DNA of 64,000 nt from Siphonodentalium dalli (taxonomy: Eukaryota; Mollusca; Scaphopoda; Gadilida; Siphonodentaliidae), in assembly GCA_032622095.1 (NCBI GenBank), contig CP136067.1, forward strand, positions 178,406,556 through 178,470,555. Direction: 5' to 3'. The notes below the pieces were generated by a model. It searched no databases. It saw nothing but the letters and a program-made list of their open reading frames with translations, and had not been told where the DNA came from. Positions within the stretch are counted from its first letter, which is position 1; each line of letters starts with the position of its first letter. Of the stretch, positions 56,573 to 64,000 are shown one piece after another. The translations under genes and the position numbers were made by a program.

Positions 56573-57043
56573 ATGGCACAGCAAGTTTCAAGAAAAAGAA
56601 AGTATGATGAAGATGTGATTACAACATTTGGTTCGAAGACATGTAAAGTCAATCTCTGGCATGGAAAAGTTTTTATGCATTTATTTTGTGCAAGGTTGGG
56701 CACTTCGTTCAGTGTGTCTGATACTGTCATAAAAGAAACTTTTGACATTATTGAGGAAGCAAGAGACTCTATCACCAGTGGCCAAGTGATTTGGTCAAGA
56801 ACTTTTATAATCGAAAGTTCAGTGTGCTATCAAAAATATTTGTGTGTGTACAAGTCAGACAAGGATAAAACAGCTACAATTTTTCTGGAAACTGAGGAAA
56901 CAAAAGTTAATGGTGAGAAGAAGGAAACATCACTAAGATTTAGTGAGGAAGAGCTTGGAATGCTACATGGTCTGAAAGACATAATACTAAAGGCCAAGCA
57001 GGAAATTGAGGAAGATGCCTTTGGACCAGGTTCACGCAACATG
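56573..57043 (+). CDS. Exon 1 of an unknown nuclear-type protein gene (240 aa in total)
   Basis: ATG in good context (AAGATGG) opens 157 codons ending exactly at a donor, AACATG/GTGAGTAAG, phase 0. The N-terminus has a basic cluster (RKRKYDED, residues 7-14) that could be a nuclear localisation signal. Two beta-plus-helix segments follow: CKVNLWHGKVFMHLFC...IKETFDIIEEARDSI, and CYQKYLCVYKSDKDKTATIF...RFSEEELGMLHGLKDIIL. Their shape is reminiscent of the PC4/p15 single-strand-DNA-binding fold in tandem, but this is only a guess. Joined to exon 2 (58632-58883) the frame is continuous. The intron contains two exons of a minus-strand gene. Confidence 0.7.
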
Positions 57044-57933
57044 GTGAGTAAGTATATGTATTATGATCATAACAGAGGAAAATTAATTGTTTTGTTCAGG
57101 TAATCCACCAATTTTGACAACAACACTGATATTCTATTGTATTGATTAAATTGAGGGGGACCAACTGACTATTCCGTGAACAAAATAATTGATATTCCTC
57201 AGCCTAACAAATAAGAAGAATAAAAACAAAATCTTATTTTGTTCAGATTTATGTATAATTTAATCTATCTGGTTTTCTCCTAATTCTAATTGATCTTCTT
57301 AATGGTTGCTGTTTGCTCTTGCAACTTATATACAGCCTCAGCTTGTTAAACAATCTGGTAATTAATTGTTGCAATCTCTTGTGCAATAATCCTATTAAGG
57401 TAATCAGAATTGCTGAAAAAAAAAAACAGTAAACATAACTGAAAAGTTAACAAAAGAACTATAAGATTTTGTTTTTGTTTCATTTGTGAAAACTGAGGCA
57501 ATAACCAGGATTAGCTACATCATGAGTATAGACATACATGTAGCTAAACCTGGCTAAATATGACTTCTTGTGTAATTGTTTAATCACAAAGACATAATTG
57601 TCCCCTATATCATTTTAGCTTGAAATATTTATCATGACATTTTAGCTTGAATTGATTATAATCAAACCAATTTTAAAAGCTGTGACTCTCAAAGTCACTT
57701 CAAGCATTAGTGTCAAGTGTGTTCAATGATAAAATATTACTCTATTAGCTTCCAAATCATGAGGAGTAACTCCATTTTAATCTTTAATAGTTGAGAAAAT
57801 AAACTAAATGTTAGTGTTAAATTAGTTACACAAAAGTCATATTGGAATAATCATTAATCACTTTTACAAAAAGATCTATGACGAATAGTAGATATATCAA
57901 ATTGCACTTCCTCCAGTCCTCTCATCTGACGGC

Positions 57934-58028
57934 TTACTCTTTTTTATACCACTTTCTGCATAAAACTATTGTAATAATGGTTACAACCATTAAGACAAAG
58001 ATTGATAATCCCACAGCAACTGGCCAAT
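57934..58028 (-). CDS. Exon 3 of membrane-protein gene: transmembrane helix and tail
   Basis: Acceptor TATATTTTTCCACAG/ATTGG; phase matches exon 2 (GAA G/AT). It encodes residues 199-229: one hydrophobic helix from about W200 to C222 (VGLSIFVLMVVTIITIVL), then a short basic tail RKWYKKE and TAA (57936-57934). Basic residues just inside the membrane fit a type I orientation. It lies within the intron of the plus-strand gene. Confidence 0.75.
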
Positions 58029-58332
58029 CTGTGGAAAAATATAACATTCAACATAAATATTAAATAATTTCTTTTTTACTGATCTTGTTATTAAAACTAA
58101 AGATAATAGTTAAGTAAATAGTCTTTTGTGAGTTTTCAGCAGGACCATACACATAGGAGTTAATAGAAATCAATTAATTCAATTCCATTTTTAGAATAAA
58201 AGTCATTTTGTTTTGTTTTGTTTTACAGTCAACTGTTTTAGTTTTTCTTCTATTAACTGATAAAAGTTTCTTATCAATCCTCCAGAGTATAATATAATTA
58301 AATAAATATATATAAACATAAACAAAACATAC

Positions 58333-58564
58333 CTTCAACAGCTGTAACAATGTTATCACTGATAGTGGAGTTGGTGGACTGTTGGACTGTGTGCTTGGTT
58401 ACAGTGGTGGTGGTGAGCTCCATCTGTTTGTCTGTGGTTGACTCTGTGGTTGACCGGGCAGGTGTCATTGTCTCATCTGGTAAACCAGTGGTGATAGCTG
58501 CAGACAAAGTCTGGGTCTGAGGAAACAATGTCTGATCTGTTCGTCTGGTGGTGATAGTTGAAGC
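58333..58564 (-). CDS. Exon 2 of membrane-protein gene: Thr-rich stalk
   Basis: Acceptor CCTTTTTTCAG/GCTTCAAC and donor GTTGAAG/GTATGT give an exon of 232 bp, entered in phase 0 and left in phase 1. It encodes residues 122-198, about 40 percent Thr plus Ser (for example STTESTTDKQMELTTTTVT). This is the composition of a heavily O-glycosylated mucin-like stalk holding the ectodomain away from the membrane. Low sequence conservation would be expected here. Confidence 0.75.
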
Positions 58565-58631
58565 CTGAAAAAAGGATGAAAATTCATTTATTTGATAACA
58601 ATGAACTTAGTTTCACCTTCTTTTTTTTCAG

Positions 58632-58883
58632 TCTAGAGCCTTGGAGGTGGATATACATGTAATAGAAAATCCAGGAAACGAGTCGGAGCCAGAAACAGTA
58701 GAATATTCATCTGAATCAGAAACAGTAGCAGAAGACGAAATAACAGAGAACAATAATAGTGATCCAATTGTTATAAACAGTGATGATGATGAAGTTAATG
58801 GAGATATAAGAAGGGTAATTTTGAAAGATGCTGACAGTTCCTCAAGTTGGAACCAAGAGATAAATGGGAGCCAGAAACAGTAG
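58632..58883 (+). CDS. Exon 2: acidic C-terminal tail with SUMO-interaction-like motif
   Basis: Acceptor CTTCTTTTTTTTCAG/TCTAGAG, phase 0, matching exon 1. It encodes 83 residues and a TAG at 58881-58883. The segment is strongly acidic (Glu, Asp, Ser, Asn) and contains DPIVINSDDDE at protein residues 201-211. A short hydrophobic core followed by acidic residues is the form of a SUMO-interacting motif. This supports a nuclear protein, though the family is not recognised. The 3' part is tandemly duplicated just downstream (58868-59020). The exon lies inside intron 1 of the minus-strand membrane-protein gene. Confidence 0.68.
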   Translation, partial: SRALEVDIHVIENPGNESEPETVEYSSESETVAEDEITENNNSDPIVINSDDDEVNGDIRRVILKDADSSSSWNQEINGSQKQ

Positions 58884-59020
58884 AATATTAATCAGTCAGA
58901 AACAGTAGCAGGAGACGAAATAACAGAGAACAATAATAATAATGATGATGATGATAATGATGAAGTTAATAGAGATAAAAGAATGGTAATTTTGAAAGAT
59001 GCTGTCAGTTCCTCCTAATA
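58684..59020 (+). repeat. ~180-bp tandem duplication of coding sequence
   Basis: GAGCCAGAAACAGTAGAATATT...GAAAGATGCTG(A/T)CAGTTCCTC occurs at 58684-58850 (inside exon 2 of the plus-strand gene) and again at 58868-59020. The second copy is diverged, with a premature stop and an expanded GAT/AAT run, and lies after the TAG. It is probably non-coding debris or 3' untranslated region. Confidence 0.8.
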
Positions 59021-59189
59021 GATTAAGCATCTCTGAAAATTATCTTTCCTCATTAACATCTTCACACAGAAACATATAAATTATTTTATCAAAGAAAATA
59101 ATTATTAAATAATTAATATTGTATAATGTTGTTTATTTTCTCTTTTTAATAAGGGTGACATGCGTTATAAATATTGACAGCAATATATA
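59021..59189. other. Short AT-rich spacer
   Basis: Nothing recognised. A polyadenylation-type AATAAG string lies near 59147. Confidence 0.4.
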
Positions 59190-59225
59190 TGTAGACACCG
59201 TGGGACATAATACCAAACAATAATA

Positions 59226-59406
59226 CAGTAATTCCCAAAGTAACTGACCACAGCAGGATTATGGGTAATTTTTTCAGGAATTAGTCTTGTTGCCGGTTAT
59301 ATTAAGAAATTGATGAATGGTAACAAGCCATATTTCCCAACTAAATATTGAAAAGTTACACATAATTATGTTGTGGTTAAGGAGTCAATTACTTTGGACA
59401 ATACTG
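59226..59406. mobile_element. Palindromic TA MITE, family B, copy 3
   Basis: Starts CAGTAATTCCCAAAGTAACT and ends ACTTTGGACAATACTG, with TA on both sides. It is about 181 bp and lacks the bases TTAACCAC found at the equivalent place in copy 4, as well as part of the central palindrome. Confidence 0.75.
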
Positions 59407-59549
59407 TATTAAGATTTGTTAGTTTAGTATCGATCTACACACCCCTGAGACATAAACAGGTCTGGCAATTCCCATACACTACGAGTCGTTTAATTTGGAC
59501 ATTACTATAGTAAGATTTGTTATACGGGACATAAGACCAAACAATAATA

Positions 59550-59738
59550 CAGTAATTCCCAAAGTAACTGACCACTTAACCACAGCAGAATTATGGGTAA
59601 TTTTTTCAGGAATTAGTCTTGTTGCTGGTTATATTAAGAAATTGATGAATGGTAACAAGCCATATTTCCCAACTATATATTGAAAAGTTACACATAATTA
59701 TGTTGTGGTTAAGGAGTCAATTACTTTGGACAATACTG
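59550..59738. mobile_element. Palindromic TA MITE, family B, copy 4
   Basis: About 189 bp with the same ends as copy 3 and TA flanks. It keeps GACCACTTAACCACAGC, the site that is occupied by a family A element in copy 2. Confidence 0.78.
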
Positions 59739-59946
59739 TATTAAGATTTGTTAGTTTAGGATCGATCTACACACCCCTGTGACATAAACAGGTCTGCAAT
59801 TCCCAATTATAGCTATAATAGGCACATATAACTGGTGATAAATGAATCTGGTTGAAGAGAGATAACTCAATCCAACAAACAATCTGATAGTCAAATGTAG
59901 CTAAAATAGACAATAATATATTTTTTTTATAACAAAATTAACTTAC

Positions 59947-60309
59947 CTGAACTGGTAGACATTTCCATTTTCCAATTGTGATAACAATACCCATATCGGA
60001 TAAAGTTAATAGAGATGGTAAATCACAGTGAACGTTTGAGACATCATCTTTGAACTGAATCCAATTAACATTTCGAAACAAATCAAAGTTGTCAAAATTG
60101 ACGCCACCGGGATTATTTATCACAACAACATCATCTGGGATAACCCAAAGTGTGTTCGTTACAACATTGCCTCTAGCTTGGCAGCACAGAGCAGGTAAAC
60201 CGGGACACTGATCTCGAGTACATGATGATGGACTCATATCCATTGACGCTGTTGATCCATCGCAGCAGCAGCAGCAGCACAACAACAACAAAATCAAATT
60301 CAGATCCAT
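59947..60309 (-). CDS. Exon 1 of a predicted type I membrane protein (229 aa in total)
   Basis: ATG at 60309 starts MDLNLILLLLCCCCCCDG, a signal peptide whose hydrophobic core is encoded by TTG and TGC triplet runs. The ectodomain follows (residues ~20-121) with Cys pairs in SSCTRDQCPGLPALCCQ and later VHCDLPSL and KWKCLPVQ. The middle, LWVIPDDVVVINNPGGVNF...NVNWIQFKDDV, has the short beta/loop rhythm of a leucine-rich or lectin-like fold, but I cannot assign a family. The exon ends at CAG/GTAAGT (59947), phase 0, and joins exon 2 at 58564. With exons 2 and 3 it gives signal peptide, ectodomain, Thr-rich stalk, one transmembrane helix and short tail. An immune-type or adhesion receptor is plausible but unproven. 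Confidence 0.78.
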
Positions 60310-60689
60310 CTTGTTTTTGTTAATTCTTCTTTTCCTCGGTCAAGGCTTCAAGAATCATGTGATCGCAATCGGCTATTACTGTTAGTAGTATCACACCCTT
60401 TTCAGATTAACCATAGCAAACGTTTTTTCTCGTTTATTCTTATAATCTTCAAAACAATGAATAATTTCATCCAAAAATAATTATAAGAATTCAAGTTAGT
60501 TTATGACTATACGTAAACGTAATTTGCGAGCCCTCAAATGTATTTTTATGACAATAAGGAATGCATGAATTCACAAATAGAAATGGGACATAAATTTGCA
60601 CTCACTGGGTTGGAATGTTGCAACAGTTGACTGTTATTTCAATACTTTCAACTGTTGGAAATCTTCATCGAATGGCTAGGAACTTTCCA
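60310..60689. other. Upstream region of the minus-strand gene
   Basis: The presumed 5' untranslated region and promoter of the membrane-protein gene lie here. The minus strand carries a CACATGATTC string about 45 bp upstream of the ATG. No clear TATA box. Otherwise featureless. Confidence 0.4.
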
Positions 60690-61505
60690 TAGATTACCAT
60701 ATATATGGAACTTGTATATATCTGTGCAGGAGATGTCCCTTTTATCAATTACACTAGAGCTCCGGTGCAGACAAACATTCATGGGGCAGGGATGTTGATA
60801 TACAATGTACATTACGACATAAGTTTTTTCTTCCATTTTCGAGTCTGTATATGGGCCCACCACATGAGAGAAGCAGGCCCCTGTAACCCCTAATTCCCTT
60901 TTTATGACCATGGATGTTGTATGCATCTGAGCAAGGTCTGCGGGGTATACCCCCTTTATTCAAATACACTAGAATTCCAGAATGGAGACATACTTGTATG
61001 GGGCAGGGATGCTGACGACATCAAAATATGAGTTTTTACCCAATTTTAAGTCAATAAGTACATTAATGCCCTAAGTAATCGACTCCTTAACCACAGCAGA
61101 ATTAAGGGTAACTTTTCAGGATCCCTACATGTGTAATTCCCTTTTTATGACCATGCAACTTGTACATATATGTGCAGGGGATGTTCCGTTTATCAAATAC
61201 ACTAGAGCTCCGGTGGAGACACACATTCATGGGGCAAGTATGCTGATATGCATTAGGAAATATGTTTTTTCCTAAATTTTCAGGTCAATATACATGTACA
61301 TGTACGCCCATCACATGAGGGAAGCAGGCCCCATGTAACCCCTAATTCCCTTTTTATGACCATGGACATAGTATATGTGCAGGAGAGGCCCCTTTATTCT
61401 GTTACACTAGAGCTACAGGACGGCGAGATACTTGCATGGGGCAGGGATGCTGATGACATGAAAATATGGGTTTTTACCCAATTTTAAGTCAATCAGTACA
61501 CCATC
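60690..61505 (+). repeat. Dimeric tandem repeat, ~370-450 bp, interrupted by a MITE fragment
   Basis: Units of about 190-210 bp in two alternating types (a: 60690-60890; b: 60891-61063; a': 61130-61340; b': 61341-61505). They are linked by AATTCCCTTTTTATGACCATG, TACACTAGAGCTCCGGTG and CATGGGGCAGGGATGCTGA. Between the dimers, 61064-61125 is a one-ended fragment of the family B MITE. Open frames here are short repeat translations. Confidence 0.8.
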
Positions 61506-63156
61506 TTTATAACTGCAAAAACACTATATATTATGTTACTGGGACCTCATATGGGCCTTTATAGTGAAGATGACATTAAGCAGCTTAATTTAAGCTATAT
61601 GACATGTTGCATATGGGGTGGTGGGGTGAAAAAAATCCTTCATGAAACCCTTAAGAAAGAAGCCTCAAGAAATGTATAACTGAAATAAATAAATTTGTCT
61701 TGATGTGACTAAAGTCAAGATCATTGTGTGCATGGAAAAAGAGCAAGCAGCTGTCTCAAACATTAATTTGACTATCAATGGGTAGAAAATATCTGTCATC
61801 ACACTTTTCATCAGTGCACCAAGCCAATCAGTGAAATATTTGCATTCTATCGACTCATGATCTGTTACTCTGACACCTAAAATATCCAAGTCTGGCATAG
61901 TGACTGTTTGTCATTTATTAATATGATAATAACGTGTCCGAACATTTACTCCTTCCAAGTCCATGATATGTACATGTAGATATAAAATTAGAATATACAA
62001 TTAGATTATACAATGTAGGCCTACATGTAGGTGAATAATAATTGTACCCCACACAGGTTGATACTTTGAAGTATATATATTCTCAAGTCGAATTAATTAA
62101 TGTGCCAGTTTAAATCTGGTATCATTGGTACTGTATAGATGTTTATAGTTCATGGACATATACCGGTAAAAATTAAATGTCTGCCATGCCCTGTTACTGA
62201 AACCATGTCATTTGGACCTTGCTGGTTAAAGGCACGGTTGGCCTTCATTATCGATTATAATTTAGAAATAAAAGTTAAGAAATTATAACATTTTGTAAAG
62301 AATATAGTAATGGTATACTATGAAAGTATGAATGCCATATCCTCAAAACACACATTGTGTCAGTCGAACGTTGGTTTATATACATTATACAGCATGTAAA
62401 GAGTGAGCAATAAGCACAACACTCAACACCATGGAAATGTTTCAGGAGAGTGATTCACAGTGACCCATTCAACACCGAAATCTTGAAAGGTGAGGGTTAA
62501 AATTAGTTAGCGGCGCTATACTGTTATGTTATAAACAATTTGGTGGAATTTCTAACATAAAGTGATCCAGAGAGACCGTGATAGACAAAACAAGAGCACT
62601 GCCGCTGATGGTTATTTAAACCAAATTTCCCGCTACCATCTTTGACCAACAAATCTGAACCAAATATGTACATGCAGGGTTCCGCCAAGGGGAATTAATG
62701 AGTCCGTATTGGGGAAACACATAATGCGACGGGACGACCATGGTTCGTCCTGTTGGGCGAATATTTTGTTAATTGACATTGAACAGTAGCCATTTCCTTG
62801 CACCTGAGTGTCCCACAAAGCAATCCAAAGCTACGTATATTACGCAAGTCGATCATTTTCGGTGGGTGCATTAATTATGTTGATGGTATCCAGATAATTA
62901 ATCATATAATTACGCACACAAGACTGCCGTCTGATTGAATACTATATCAAGCTACAAGTTACAGTGTTTAAAAATTTATAACTTACAATAAGATTCCGTA
63001 TAATGAAACTAAACACAAAAAAGCATCTATGCATTGTCCAATACTACCTAGCTGGGATAATTGAATTAAGTATTTCCTAGAATTTCAAGTAGCTTCCGTG
63101 AAAATGAAACTGACTTTTCCATGTATTCTGTCAATCGTAAAACTATTTGTGCACTG
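61506..63156. other. Intergenic with a family E terminus
   Basis: At 62226-62245 TTAA is followed by AGGCACGGTTGGCCTT, the left terminus of the family E element (39740-40233); no matching right end was found. Nothing else is supported. Confidence 0.4.
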
Positions 63157-63200
63157 TGACGTCATATATACTGCAGGGTTTGTCTGCAGGAGATATTTAT
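63157..63200 (+). promoter_or_regulatory. Possible promoter: CRE palindrome with TATA-like strings
   Basis: TGACGTCA (63157-63164) runs straight into TATATA, and a second AT box (GATATTTATAG) lies about 25 bp downstream. No exon could be linked to it. A chance occurrence is possible. Confidence 0.2.
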
Positions 63201-64000
63201 AGTGGCGAAATACGAATGGTAGCCAAATCTTTCAAACTCGGAACGCATAGCTTGTCAATAGTCTGTATTAGTCCAACAACTGACGACTGCTGCTATAGAG
63301 TTTTAGCCAACGTGTTATAAAATATAATTGAGTTTTGGCGGGAAATGGGAACATGTGCGCCGTTGTTTGTGTTTGGGGACCCAGGCTGGACAACGAAACT
63401 ATTATTGACCGTACTTTGACTTTATCCAGGCTCCATATTGTTGGGGGGGGGGGGGGGGTGGGCATGTTTTTTGTGTTTATCCTCCATGCATGTAATATGG
63501 GTCAAATGAATGATTTTGTCACTATGAATTCCCGCTATAAAGACTGATTTGGGACAGGTTCCGTTTTATAACAGTACGATAGCACAGGATCTCGGAGGTA
63601 GATACCTGCTTTGGTAGGAGAACCGGGGCCGCCTGTTGGCGTATGTCGATCCCTACTCTGCCTAACTCAGCAAGTCGGCATTCTCTGATCAAATTATGTA
63701 ATCGTACGATAGCACGGGATCTCCGAGTGTGAGTAGTTTCAACCACAGAAATCCCGTGCAAAATAATATCCGTACTCAGCAGTGCGACATTCTTTGATGT
63801 TACCGCGACCTTTATTACGCTGTATATAACGTCGTTATTTCAATGCACACCAAACATTACGTTGTAGTTTTTGGCGCTTTGATTACGAAGGGTTACGCTG
63901 TACTGGTAACACACTGTGCTCAATTGACCCGCTTTTTCACCAGTATTCTGTTTAACCCCCCGAACTCCCGTTGCAGCCGAATTTTTTATGACATATTGCT
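63201..64000. other. Intergenic with a direct repeat and G-run
   Basis: A G-run lies at about 63444-63461. The string CGATAGCACAGGATCTCGGAG (near 63577) recurs as CGATAGCACGGGATCTCCGAG (near 63706) about 130 bp on, each followed later by a related ACATTCT or GCATTCTCTGAT string. This suggests a small diverged tandem repeat. No exon is supported. Confidence 0.4.

Larger units (their letters stand above)
59190..59805 (+). repeat. ~324-bp tandem duplication carrying two family B MITEs
   Basis: Two copies, about 59200-59490 and 59525-59805, share the sequence before, within and after a family B MITE (up to ATCGATCTACACACCCCTG). The spacing between equivalent positions is 324 bp. The MITE was duplicated with its flanks, not by two insertions. 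Confidence 0.8.

Overview
This window looks like nuclear DNA of an invertebrate animal. Canonical GT-AG introns, a spliced secreted/membrane protein gene, a non-LTR retrotransposon, a Penelope-like fragment, a Maverick/Polinton-type virus-like transposon, many TTAA- and TA-flanked MITEs and higher-order satellites all point to a eukaryote. A mollusc or another lophotrochozoan is my best guess from the repeat mix, but that is inference. Genes are sparse. I see no rRNA, tRNA, CRISPR array or prokaryotic operon of host origin.

Layout. 1-9.1 kb: intergenic DNA with a TTAA MITE (241-661), an inverted-repeat block full of TGTGTA/TACACA motifs (741-1545), foldback hairpins (5258-5395, 7091-7199) and a 19-bp/94-bp higher-order minisatellite (7822-8160). 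9.2-13.0 kb: a nearly complete non-LTR retrotransposon on the minus strand (endonuclease plus reverse transcriptase in one reading frame, cut by one in-frame stop). 13-26.8 kb: mostly unannotatable intergenic DNA with a degenerate minisatellite (16840-17620), hairpins and a near-perfect palindromic TA MITE (22084-22296). 26.8-31.8 kb: two oppositely oriented arms of a ~122-bp satellite organised in larger units, around a repeat called here family G. 31.8-32.0 kb: a possible host exon. 32.8-34.3 kb: three TTAA elements end to end, sharing their TTAA sites. 35-38.6 kb: further repeats. 39.7-40.2 kb: another TTAA element. 40.3-40.9 kb: the GIY-YIG endonuclease end of a Penelope-like element.

41.4-52.4 kb holds a compact, intronless, all-plus-strand Maverick/Polinton (adintovirus-like) element. 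In order: an unknown protein, DDE integrase with a detached chromodomain, putative minor capsid protein, small basic protein, major capsid-like protein, packaging ATPase, two small proteins, and a long zinc-finger/Endo VII-like/exonuclease/PolB polymerase. Adjacent genes overlap or nearly touch. Most of the large genes carry a stop or frameshift, and the polymerase is followed by a mosaic copy of three of its own segments, so this copy looks dead. Several frameshifts sit in homopolymers and could be consensus errors. No adenain-type protease and no terminal inverted repeats were found.

52.4-64 kb: AT-rich DNA with nested MITEs that have a paralogous empty site nearby, and two spliced genes on opposite strands whose exons interdigitate. 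One (plus strand, 240 aa) is a predicted nuclear protein with a basic N-terminus and an acidic, SUMO-interaction-like tail. The other (minus strand, 229 aa) is a predicted type I membrane protein with signal peptide, Cys-containing ectodomain, Thr-rich stalk and one transmembrane helix. These two are the best candidates for functional host genes here. The rest of the right end is tandem repeats and featureless intergenic DNA.
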